The notes below the pieces were generated by a model. That model was not told the DNA's origin and ran no database searches. It saw only the letters and a program-made list of their open reading frames with translations. From the NCBI RefSeq assembly GCF_026151205.1, contig NC_087074.1, positions 15,124,667 to 15,188,666 of the forward strand: 64,000 nucleotides of DNA. The letters are read 5' to 3'. This DNA is from Bolinopsis microptera. Its lineage: Eukaryota > Ctenophora > Tentaculata > Lobata > Bolinopsidae. This document shows, in pieces, positions 13,868 through 24,300 of this stretch (position 1 is its first letter; each line of letters starts with the position of its first letter). The position numbers and the translations under genes are program-made.

Positions 13868-13950
13868 TACCTGGGGACCCCAGGCTATAATTTTCATAAA
13901 CATTAAACATAGAGATTCGGCGGAATGACAAACTGAGCGCCGCCCAGTAA
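13868..13950 (+). mobile_element. 83-bp short element, copy 1
   Basis: Begins TACCTGGGGACCCCAGG and ends CGCCGCCCAGTAA. It is flanked by ACAATTACT (13859-13867) and ACAATTATT (13951-13959), a 9-bp duplication with one mismatch. The boundaries are the same as in the copy at 15820-15908 (opposite orientation), which fixes the ends of the family. The termini are only weakly inverted (TACCTGGG versus TTACTGGG). No coding capacity. Superfamily undetermined; 9-bp duplications occur in Mutator-like and some other groups. Confidence 0.85.
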
Positions 13951-13959
13951 ACAATTATT

Positions 13960-15012
13960 AACATATGCAAATACTTAGTACTTACCCGTTATCAGGTACT
14001 CAGATATTAGTCAACAGTACAATGTTGATAAACCTACAATACTACCTGCCGTGTTCAAATGTATAACTATAAATTTGTATTCGCCCTTTGGTTGTATGTT
14101 TGATATGTTTTCTGTGTACCGAAGATAAAAACTTTTATCCGCTCTAGCGCTACTTTTTCCTTGTCATGATTTATTGTAAAGCGATATGTAAAGCAATCTG
14201 TTCATGATTTGAGAATCTCGTTGTATGACGATGCAAATCACGATAACGTTAATAAAATACATTTATTGTTCATACATTTATTGATCTCTCTACTCAACGT
14301 TAAATTTACTTTTAGAACGCTGAATTTAGCATCATATTCATAGTTCTGTTGTGGACTGTGGTGCACTGTGCAGTAACCTTATCGCCTTTAACAGTTTAAT
14401 GTACTTTATTGCTGTGTTGTTATGGGACTCATCATGGAATCGTGCTTTGGGTGTAAACTGTAAGCCTGTAACGGTACACATCTGTTTTTATTTTTCAAAA
14501 CTAATCATCTTTAGTCATCTTGGATGATTAATAAGATGATATCCGTATCAAATTAACTAACAAATATAATATAAGTATAATGCCGCGAATATTTTTGGAA
14601 AATATATGACGATCAAACTTGGTCTGTAGGAATGTTGGAGATAATAATATGTTCGTGTGATATTCGAGTATTAAGGAAGGCCTGTTTTAGGGCCATTAGT
14701 TCTAATTAAAGCGGTAGCCTCGTGACCAGATAAGGGTTACCAGCGGTCCTTTAATCAGATAAAGGGATGAATCTTATCATTATTAATGTGGTATGGAAGG
14801 GTTAATGAGATGTTGAGATAATCAAATACACGTTACCTGGAGGTGTTAAGACTACACTGATCTGAATTCTGAAGTCACAAATTATTTCTCAGGAATTGTT
14901 GAATATTTAACACGTACGGATGATCTAGAACAAGGATAAGAACTAGGAGCATTGGCCATTGTGTAAATAATATTACTATCATAAAAAATGTATTATTATT
15001 AATAATATTACC
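13960..15012. other. non-coding, no gene recognised
   Basis: No open frame with recognisable protein features; AT-rich intergenic or intronic sequence. Confidence 0.5.
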
Positions 15013-15024
15013 ACTTTTGGGCCA

Positions 15025-16420
15025 GGGTGGCCCAAAAGTAACTATCCACACGCAACCCTTTAATAACTCACGTAATTGGTCTCAGAATTGCACAAAAATT
15101 TTAGAGATTATAGATATGGGTCAAACTTAGATTCCCTGAAAGTTTCGTAAGCCACGCCCAATTACAGTGGGCGTGGCGTGACACTCCCTCTTTTTCACTA
15201 TTGTCTTCATAAAATGAGAACCCTTTCAGCTATACTAGCTAGGAATTCAAAATTGTTTGTACACATTTGGCTTGATGATTTAAAACTTTTCCCAAAGTTT
15301 CAAGTTCATTGTTCAAATTTGGCTGAGTTATGACCATTTCAAAATCCATCGGATACGTGATCTTTGCACTCTGACTCAGTCACTGATCCGGCCACTCAAT
15401 CTCATCAAGAGTAAGGCGCTAGCGTGTATTAATGAGGTTCATTAGGCGTTACCAAACATATCGAGGAGATGACGACCTGATCATGATTGATTGGATACCG
15501 ATAATGACTTTGCTAGACAGGAAAACAACAAGTTTCAGGATAATTGAAATCAACTAATCAAAATTCCCACAAAAACAATTCAATAATTTCAATTAAGATA
15601 AAATTGTCGTCCCCCAGCTGCAAGCACCTTGCGGCACCTCTTCTTTACACTCCGACAAGCGTTCATAGCAAACGCTGGTTCCATATTATGGATGATGTCG
15701 ATCAGGTGGTGCTTTAGCTGCGTGATGTCTGCAATAGGATATCTCTTATAGAGTTGGTCCTTCACCCACCCCCACAGGAACAACTCACACGGTGTAAGGT
15801 CAGGACTTCTAGCCGGCCATTACTGGGCGGCACTCAGCCTGTCATTCCGCCGAATCTCTATTAGTCTATTCTATGTTTATGAACATTATAGCCTGGGGTC
15901 CCCAGGTAAGCCGGCCAGTGTGTTCCAAGATGTTGTCCAATGGTTCTGTGGGCGAACTTGTTAACGAGGAAATCCTGAGCTGGTCGAACGATGTGAGGTC
16001 TAGCTCCATCCTGCATGAACCACCAGTCCGTGGTGAGGTGGGGGGGTGTTGAAGGAGAACTGCAACATATCAGGATCGAACTTGTTCTCCAGAAGATCCA
16101 CATAGCGAACTCCGTAAAAAGTAAGGTCCTACGATGCCATGATGGCGCACCAGATTGTGACCTTTTCAGGAAAAGCTTTTCTCTGCACCACTTCATCCGG
16201 TCTAGTAGAGCCCCAGTGAATTGCATTCTGCGAGTTTACGTATCCGTTGATATGGCAGTGAGCCTTGTCGCTGTACCAGATTTCTTCCTCAAAGTAAGGA
16301 TCTGCTTTCTGCTTGGACAGGAATGTGTTTGCAAAATCTATCCTCGATTGGAAATCACGGTCTAAAAGTTTCTGTTTCTTTATCCGATAGGCCCTGTTAG
16401 AGTACCCACCGCAATTACAA
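15025..16420 (-). pseudogene. mariner/Tc1-like transposase remnant
   Basis: The minus strand encodes broken pieces of an IS630/Tc1/mariner-type DDE transposase. From about 16360 down it reads through a KAHCHINGYVNSQN region, WWFMQDGARPHIVRPAQDFL (second catalytic Asp), a WPA motif, then after an 89-bp insertion RSPDLTPCELFLWGWVKDQL and a C-terminal part ending at 15589. There is a stop or frame change near 16135, and the 5' part with the DNA-binding domain was not found. The left terminus GGGTGGCCCAAAAGTAACT (15025-15043) fits a mariner end and is mirrored by an inverted half, making a 12-bp palindrome with a 3-nt centre (15013-15039). Clearly inactive. Confidence 0.85.
15820..15908 (-). mobile_element. 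89-bp short element, copy 2, inserted in the transposase
   Basis: Same family as 13868-13950, reverse orientation. It is flanked by a perfect 9-bp duplication AGCCGGCCA (15811-15819 and 15909-15917). The duplicated bases encode the conserved WPA motif of the mariner transposase, and the reading frame resumes directly on the other side. This copy therefore landed after the mariner element was in place. Confidence 0.93.
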
Positions 16421-17520
16421 GGAACCCAATATCATTACCGCTCAATGGATTCTTGCCAAAAAATCGTAAAACAAAGTTCATGACTAGTCGTGCGATGATC
16501 ACTTGTACTAAACAATCTGTGAGGGGGCGCAGTTTATCTCACTAGTTACCATGTTACCTAATTACCTAATTAGCTGTGGTAATCCAATCTTGTCACGATC
16601 TTTCTGGGAACTCCCGGGTTTGAGTTTAACGTTTGGTACCTCAACTTAATAATTCTCATCAAACCTCTACTGTATACTCATCATTCCCTTTAATGTTAGT
16701 GCGCCTTATCTCACTCTCCGTGCACCTTTTAAACACATATTGCAACTTGTTGACTTGTTAAAGTATTAATTTCGGTAAATGTTGTTGCTCATTTTACATT
16801 TTAAAATTGTAATGATCGGATTAAAATATTGCGTCGGTATGAACGCTGTGGTCGTCTTGTAGTTGTAAATGTACTCTCGCGTAGCTTAAAAGTTCGTTGA
16901 AATCAAAGACTTTTAAGAATCAGTCCTCTCTTTGGGCAGCTCTATCCCCCCCCCCCCCGCTCTATTCCTCCCCCCAGCTCTATCCCCCCCCCCCCCCCCC
17001 CAGCTCTATTCCTCCCCCCTCCCAGCTCTATTCCCCCCGCTCTATTCCTCCACCCCCCCCCCCCCCCCCAGCGTTATTAATAATATAACACTTATTTATT
17101 CATCCAGACAATATTTTTCCGAAGTAGGTGACTTGTGGTACAGTTACTGTCAATCTCCTCACTCCTCAGCCATGGTCTTTAATTTCTCTTTTAATATGCT
17201 AGATTCTATCATATTCATACTCCCCTTGTTCCATGTCTAACCAGAATTGCCAGGGTGTTCCGTAACATATTGCTATGTAATGGTATTATTATGTTTATTT
17301 ATAACATTATTATGTTTATTTGGTCAGATCGAAGATCATTTGATTTGTTTTTAATGACCTTAGATTTTTTTGCTAAGTTAGTTAAAGTTTGAAATAGAAG
17401 AGACATTTTTTAGTTTTCACTCTTTCTGTCGGTTGGTGTAATTTCTTTTTTTTTACTTCTTAAAATCGAGTATCAGATACTATGAGTTGACTGTGAGATT
17501 ATTCCTTGATCTCCACAGTT
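16421..17520. other. upstream of SLC4A11; C-rich simple repeat
   Basis: Poly-C runs alternating with AGCTCTATTCCTC occupy 16941-17071. The proline-rich open frames there are artefacts. No other structure was recognised. Confidence 0.6.
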
Positions 17521-20412
17521 ATGACTCGGTCGCTTAACGAGTACAATCCTGTGGGAGAGGGTGAGGGGGATATTGAAAATGTCAGTATTGAGATCAAGAT
17601 CATCCCAGTATCAGGTCAGTCTACCAGTTCTATAACCAGAAACGTTATGATTTTGCGCATTTGAAGTGGATCATCACACTGTACTGCAACCAGCTGCCAT
17701 ACTCTTGACACAGTACTGCAACCAGTTGCCATACTCTTGACTTCGATTCTAAAATTGAAAGAATTTTGTTCTAAACTATTTTCCACTTTTACCACGATTT
17801 TTAAGGTCCTCGTTTCAGATTCAGAACCAAACAAGGAAGCTGGACTCGATCCTTTGGAAGATCTAAACAGGATACGATCAGCCACAAGCACTCCAATAAA
17901 GTCGTCCAGACGTTTAAACTTCTCTGGTGGTACTGATCTGGGAGACAGTGATGAGTTTGACATGGAGGATCTAACTGAAACGGAGTTGCCATTTTCCAAT
18001 TTTACTTCTGCTGCACAGCAACTTAAACCCACCGCCATATCCAGTCAGTACACTGATCGAGCTTTCCGGAGGAGGATTTCAAATGCGTTTGAGAAGAAAG
18101 TAGTGAAGCGGAACAAGAGTTTTCCCAGTTTGAGTGTCGCCGACACAGAAAACCATATTTGCAGCAAGTTATATCATACAAAGAGGCGGGTTCTCAATCT
18201 AAAGGACTATCACGACGAAGCTAGAGCCATGAGGGATATTGGGAAGTTCTTGGCACAACCCATAGTACTGTTCAAAGTTCATCACACGTTGTGGGAAGAC
18301 ATTGTGGCGGAAATGATAGTTAGGTTAAGCAAAGAAAAGCCAGAGTTGAATCTGGGAGTTGAGGAGGCGATGAAATCAGTAATAAGTAATGACGCGGACT
18401 TTGTGATCCCGGAGTGTATTCAAGGAATAACAAAAACTGCGCACGGACCTATCACAGAACAAAGTTTTATTGTGGTTATCGGGAACACAAACACAGTGAC
18501 AGAAAACCAGGTTATAATGTGTCTTCTGGAGCACCCTTTCAACTTTGGGATCGGGGCTGAAGAGATCAGGTTCATATGTGTGGTTCTGAGCCCGACCAAG
18601 AGCAAACACACCAAGTCAGCTATTCAAGTAGCGAGGACCTACGCCACTCTCCTCTCAGACGACAGACTCAGACACAACTTACTGAACACTAGGTGTCCTG
18701 ACGAGTTTGCTCATGAGTTTGAGCTGGAATGCACCAGGATTCACAAGGAGCACGAGAAACGAGAGAGGGAAGCGAATACGAGCATGAGGAGCCGTCCAAT
18801 AGAGACACTGAGGAGGAGGCGTTGGGTACCGGGGATGGAGCTGGTCAATGATATCAGGCGGCGAGCCAAGCACTATCTCTCAGACTATTCTACTGATGCC
18901 AAGGACTTTACCAGCATCCGGAAGATAATTTCCACCACTCTTTTCCTCTTCTTCTCTTTACTACTCCCAGCGATCGCTTTCGGAGTGCTTGATGCTAACT
19001 ACACGGACGGCAAGATAGACGCTAAGAGCGCGATAGTATCTCAAGCTTTAGCTGGCCTGCTGTGGGGACTCTTCAGTGGTCAGCACTTGGTGGTGATCAG
19101 AACGACCATCCCCGTGGTCATCTACACTAAGATCCTCTTTATCATCAGTAAGAACTGGGCGGAAGACGGCAGCTTCTTCTATACTTTCTATGCTATGACT
19201 GGTCTGAGTAACGCGTTCTTCCTTGTCATGTACGGGATTGCTGGTGTCAGCAAGATCATGGTCTACTGTTCCAGATCTACCGAGGAAATAGTCGGTCTAT
19301 TTATCTCTATCGCTTTTATCGTTGACTCAGTGGGATATATCTCAAACGAGTTCGACCTCTATTATTGTTTTGGAGGTCCTAATTGGACGAATGATACGAT
19401 GGATGCTGCAGCGGAAACATTAGCTGGTGTGGTTTTGGTGCCTGGCTGTAATCCGACAAAACCCCTGCTAGCACTTCTTCTTGTCCTCATCACTGTTTAT
19501 GTAGGTGTCGTTATATTCAACTTCAAGTACAGTCCGTACTTGAATGCAGTTAAGAGAGTCTTGGTTGCTGATTATGCTTTGGTTGTAGCTGCTGCTGTTG
19601 GCACGGTGTTGGGAAGCTACTTTTTCAGAGAAATCAACCTGGGAAAGTTCTACGTGAATGAAGAAAGGCCGCTGTTTCAGCTGATCACATTTATAGTCCC
19701 CACGGTGGGCGCTTTGTTCTCTGCAATCACCCTTGGTTTCATCATGTCATTACTGTTTTTCATGGAGGGTAACATATCAGCCAGTATCGTTAACAACCCC
19801 TCCAACAAGTTGAAGAAGGGTACTGCTTACCATCATGACATGATGGTAACAGGAGTTATAAATGCTATCATGAGCGTGTTTGGTCTCCCCTTCGTTCACG
19901 GCTCTCTACCCCACTCTCCTCTTCACGTCAGAGCTCTAGCTGACATCGAGGAGCACATTGAGAACGGTAACCTCTCAGAGAAGATAGTCTACGTGAGAGA
20001 AACTAGACTAACCACACTTATCTCCCACGTAATGATCGGAGCGTCTCTCCTGATGATTCCCTACCCGTTGAATCTGATCCCCATACCAGTGCTCTACGGA
20101 CTATTCGTGTTCCTGGCTCTCACATCTCTAGGAGATCTCCAACTTTGGGAGAGACTTGTACTGATCTTTACCGAGCAGAGTTTGTATCCTCCCATCCATT
20201 ATGTCAGGAAAGTACCACAGAAAATAATTCACTTCTTTACCTTCCTGCAGATATTACAGTTGATCGGACTTTGTATCATTACTTTTGGGAAGTCTGTTTA
20301 TCTTAAGATGCTATTCCCGGTCTTCATCACTTTCTTGATACCTATCCGGGAGAAGATTATACCATGCTTGATATCGGAGAGACACCTCCTCTCACTCGAT
20401 GGAAATCACTGA
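17521..20412 (+). CDS. slc4a11: SLC4A11 (bicarbonate-transporter-family membrane protein)
   Basis: Two coding exons, 17521-17614 and 17819-20412, joined in phase 1 (GTCAGT donor, TTTCAG acceptor), give 895 aa, close to the 891 aa of one human SLC4A11 form. The first ~380 residues form the cytosolic SLC4 N-terminal domain. The membrane part starts after the family motif LVNDIRRRAKHYLSDY, followed by about 12-14 hydrophobic segments and an extracellular loop with two N-glycosylation sites (NWT, NDT). PHSPLHVRALADIEE, ETRLTTLISHV and YPPIHYVRKVPQKIIHFFT are typical of SLC4A11 rather than of the anion exchangers or Na-bicarbonate cotransporters. Vertebrate SLC4A11 conducts H+/OH- and has been linked to ammonia and water movement; the activity here is not known. 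The nearly intron-free layout is unusual for SLC4 genes. ATG 17521 lies two bases after an acceptor-like AG. Confidence 0.93.
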
Positions 20413-20467
20413 CTGATTGGACTTAATTTTTGCAGTTACTTAATTAAAATGGTGAACACTCATGATG

Positions 20468-20668
20468 AATAAAAGCGTTATAAGATGTAGTGGTCATTTC
20501 TTTGAGGTCAAAAGCATGCCTTTGTGCGCATGAATTACATCCTAAATTTTTAGTTACGTATTTTGATTGCTGATAAAATGTGATTTTTGTGCACAATTAA
20601 CTTTTTTGAATTTGGTAATTGAGTCTCCTGATAAGATGCTGCTTACTATATTGTAATTACTCAATAAA
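20468..20668 (+). terminator. SLC4A11 polyadenylation signals
   Basis: AATAAA at 20468-20473 and again at 20663-20668, 56 and 251 bases after the stop codon. Either could set the 3' end. Confidence 0.5.
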
Positions 20669-21365
20669 CTGTTTATTTTTAAAATTTAAAACTTAAACCG
20701 AGTAATTTAGCTTGGTATGCCTTGTTGAAACCAATAATGCTTGTCTTGCATCCGAATATTTAAACTTTTCTAATTTCAAGAACGCAAATAAAATGCACAA
20801 CTTTCTGTTGTAGTATTCAGTTCAACAAAAGTGGCATGGTGTAGTAGTGAATTGTACTAAATGAGGTGTCTTTGCTCTTTGCATTTCTATTTTGTGCATT
20901 TTTGTCTCACCTGAATGAGTAGTCATGTGACAGCAACTCGAGACTCCAGAGTTATTGATCATTATCCAAGAAAAGGTTCCATTGTCTTTCATTTTTAGGT
21001 CTATTATTAAATAGAATTATAACTCTTTTCGCATTAACTTTAAGATGTTGAGGTTACACTTTTTTATTGTAGAATGTCAGAAAACACCTAGATTTGAATA
21101 AAATTATAAAATTATAAATTTCATTATGAAAATCATTCCCTACAAAAGCATTTTAATTTAGTGCAATTTAATTGCCTTTCTGACTATCATATGAAAAATG
21201 TCATTGTTTGTTGTTTAAGTCAATGTTTAAGATTCGATAACTTTTAGTTTTCTTGTTAAACAACCGCATAGTGTTCAGTACAAATACAAAGTTTGATCAG
21301 GGAACTTCCACTATACTTGCTCTCCACTTCACCGAGTTGGTTTTAGTGTGTGAACATGAGTATAT
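20669..21365. other. spacer between convergent genes
   Basis: AT-rich, no open frame of note. It lies between the 3' ends of SLC4A11 (+) and the LDLa gene (-). Confidence 0.6.
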
Positions 21366-24300
21366 TTAGTAATACTGGCAAACTTTTTCTTTTTCGTCGC
21401 TGTGATCGTCACAATCATTGAATCCGTCGCAGAGGAAAATGTCAGGAATGCAGTCACCGTTAGTGCACTGCCAGTCACCTATCGGGCACTCTTCTGAGGG
21501 TGGAATATTAGGTTAGACTTGTGTTTTGAGTGGTTATGTAATTGTTAACATTTTACAATTATAAGTAGTAGAACCTATTTATGCAGTGTGCGAGCAATAA
21601 TCATCAATCTATCAATGAAACAGCGGTAGCGTTTAGCACGCGAGTTGTAATATTACTTAATTTTGTGAGATAAAAGTGTACCAAAGTTAATAATAAAAAT
21701 AATAATAAATAAAGGTATACGGTTTGTGGAAGTTACCTTTTTTACAATCTCTCTCGTCTGAATCATCCTTGCAATCCCTGACACCGTTACACCATTCTGT
21801 TTTAGCATAGCAACGTAATCCATCGTCGCAAGGCCAATGGTCAAACACACACTTCAGTTCTGAATGGACATTGTGTGATTAGCAAAATGATCTTTGACAT
21901 TTTTCAATTGATCTGCTGATTTTCTCACCTACTCCTGTATATTTGTAATTATTAACTAAGTTAGTTAAAGTTATTTAATTAATAATTAGCTCATTTAAGT
22001 TTTAACAACTTACTTCCTGCACAGTCCTCCTCGTCTAGTCCCCCGTCACAGTCGTGAAGACCATCACACTTTGCTGTTACTTTCAGGCACTTGCCAACTC
22101 CTCTGACCTTGCAACTGAACTCTTCACTTTTGCAGCTAACTGTTGATTATATTTAATATTAATAAGAATACAATGCTTTTTTCAGAAAATAGAAAGTTTG
22201 ATGTAGTCTATTTAAGCCTTTACTTTCATAAGAGAGAAAGTTTAATGTACTCCAAAACATATTCTTACTTTCAGAAGCTTACGAATTGTTCACATATAGT
22301 CAATTGTTCACGTTAACTAATAAGAAAGTAATTAATTATGGATATAACTGACGTGGGGCTGGTGTTTTATTAACAGTGAAGATAGGGCAGCTTTCTTCAT
22401 CATCTCCACCAGGACAATCCTTCTTTCCGTTACACACCTGCCCTCTTCCAATACACTTCTGTCTGAGAAACAGCGGGATTAGAATTCTTATAAATCTTAA
22501 CGGTCACACAAATTATGATAATATGTAATAGCAACAAAGTAATCACAGAGAAGCAACGATTGAAATGTTAAGCAAACCCCAAGTTGAACCTCAAGTTGAA
22601 CAATAAACCTCAAGTTGAACAATAAACCCACCTATTCTGACAAGCGTAAGTGTGTTTGGGACAAAAGTTGAAGTCAGCTTCGGTGGGTTGTGCGGTTGAA
22701 CCGTATACTTCAGTTTCTGTCGTGTAGGGTTCTAAGCGGACGGACGGGGGTATTAGTTGGGGGTATTATTTCAGGGGTCCAGTAAATAAATAAATAAATT
22801 TTAGTATTATACGCTTCGACGGTAAAAAATACTTCAACAAAAAATATATATCACATAGATATATTACATATCGGAGCCATTCGAGCGTGACTTATTAATG
22901 AAAAATAACATTTCGCATCTTATTTATCGAATGCAACTACATAATAAAACATTTATTTATTTTTTCGGCACAATCAAACAATATCAAGTATCAATAATAT
23001 GTAAAGTATAAACCAGTGGAGGATATACATAGGAACATATCTGGATTTCCACTGTACCGCCAAGCAAAAAGGGAGCGAAAATCATAATATGAAGTACAGA
23101 TAACTTATTATTAATCTAGAAAATGTCGAATTAAACTTACCTGTCTTAGGCTGAGTGGGAATAAACTCAGTAGTGGTCAGCCAGGATGTAGTCTCCCCAG
23201 TGTTAGTGGTACCGGTGTGGGGAGCTGTTGTTCCTGTTCCTGTGGTGAAGAAGGTGGTTCCCGTGTTGGGAGCTGTTGTTCCCGTGTTGGGAGCTGTGGT
23301 TCCCGTGTTGGGAGCAGTTGTTCCCGTGTTGGGAGCTGTGGTTCCCGTGTTGGGAGCAGTGGTTCCTGTTCCTGTGGTGAAGAAGGTGGTTCCTTCGTCT
23401 TCTTCTGCTTCTTCTGTTTCTTCTTCTGGTTCGTCGTAAGATCCTGTTACTGCACCCGATCCTGTTGATGTTCCACTTGTCGATCCTGATTCGGTGGTTC
23501 CAGTTGCCGATCCTGATTCGGTGGTTACACTGTCGATGCTAGGTGTTGCTGTAGGACGGGTATTGTAAATAACCTTTTAAGCATTACTCGATACTCAACA
23601 GAGAATAAAATTAATCTCTTTATCAATACTAGTACTCTAGTTATGTGACAAAGTGATTCCTGCTGTATAACTGTAATACTAGTACTCTAGTTATGTGACA
23701 AAGTGATTCCTGCTGTATAACGCGAAAACTTTGGTCGCCTTTTTTTGGTTAGGTAGTCCATGATTCACACAATTGTTAGCATATGTGCAGTTACTTTCAA
23801 ACCCATGTCAGTAGAACCCATGTATCATGATAGATAGGGGGGGGGGGGGGGGGGTTCATGAGCATTTTTGAGAGTCCCGACGAAAATGGCCAAATTCTCA
23901 TTCTCAAAAACTATTTTTGAGTATTTTTGAGAAATGTGTCAAGGAGAGGCGAAAAACTCATTCTCAAAAATTTATTTTGAGTATTTTTGGACCACATTGC
24001 ACTGATATGAAGAATGATTTGGTATATCACTATTTTTGAGTGGACAATTTTTGAGAAAATGAGAAATCCATGCTAAATTTCTCAGATTCAAAAATAATTT
24101 TTGGGTGGACAATTTTTGAGAAAATGGGAAATCCATGATGAATTTCTCAGATTCAAAAATAATATTTGAGACATTTTTGAGAAAATGGGAAATCCATGAT
24201 GAATTTCTCAGATTCAAAAATAATATTTGAGACATTTTTGAGTATTCCCGGCGAAAATGGTCAAATTCTCAGATTCAAAAATAAAAATTCTCAAAAAATA

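Noticed and set aside
17616-18038. Minus-strand frames over the 5' part of SLC4A11
   Set aside because: Antisense shadows of a well-supported coding exon.
23155-23468. Val/Gly/Ser-rich plus-strand frames
   Set aside because: Antisense shadow of the mucin-like exon of the LDLa gene, which fits splice phase on the minus strand.
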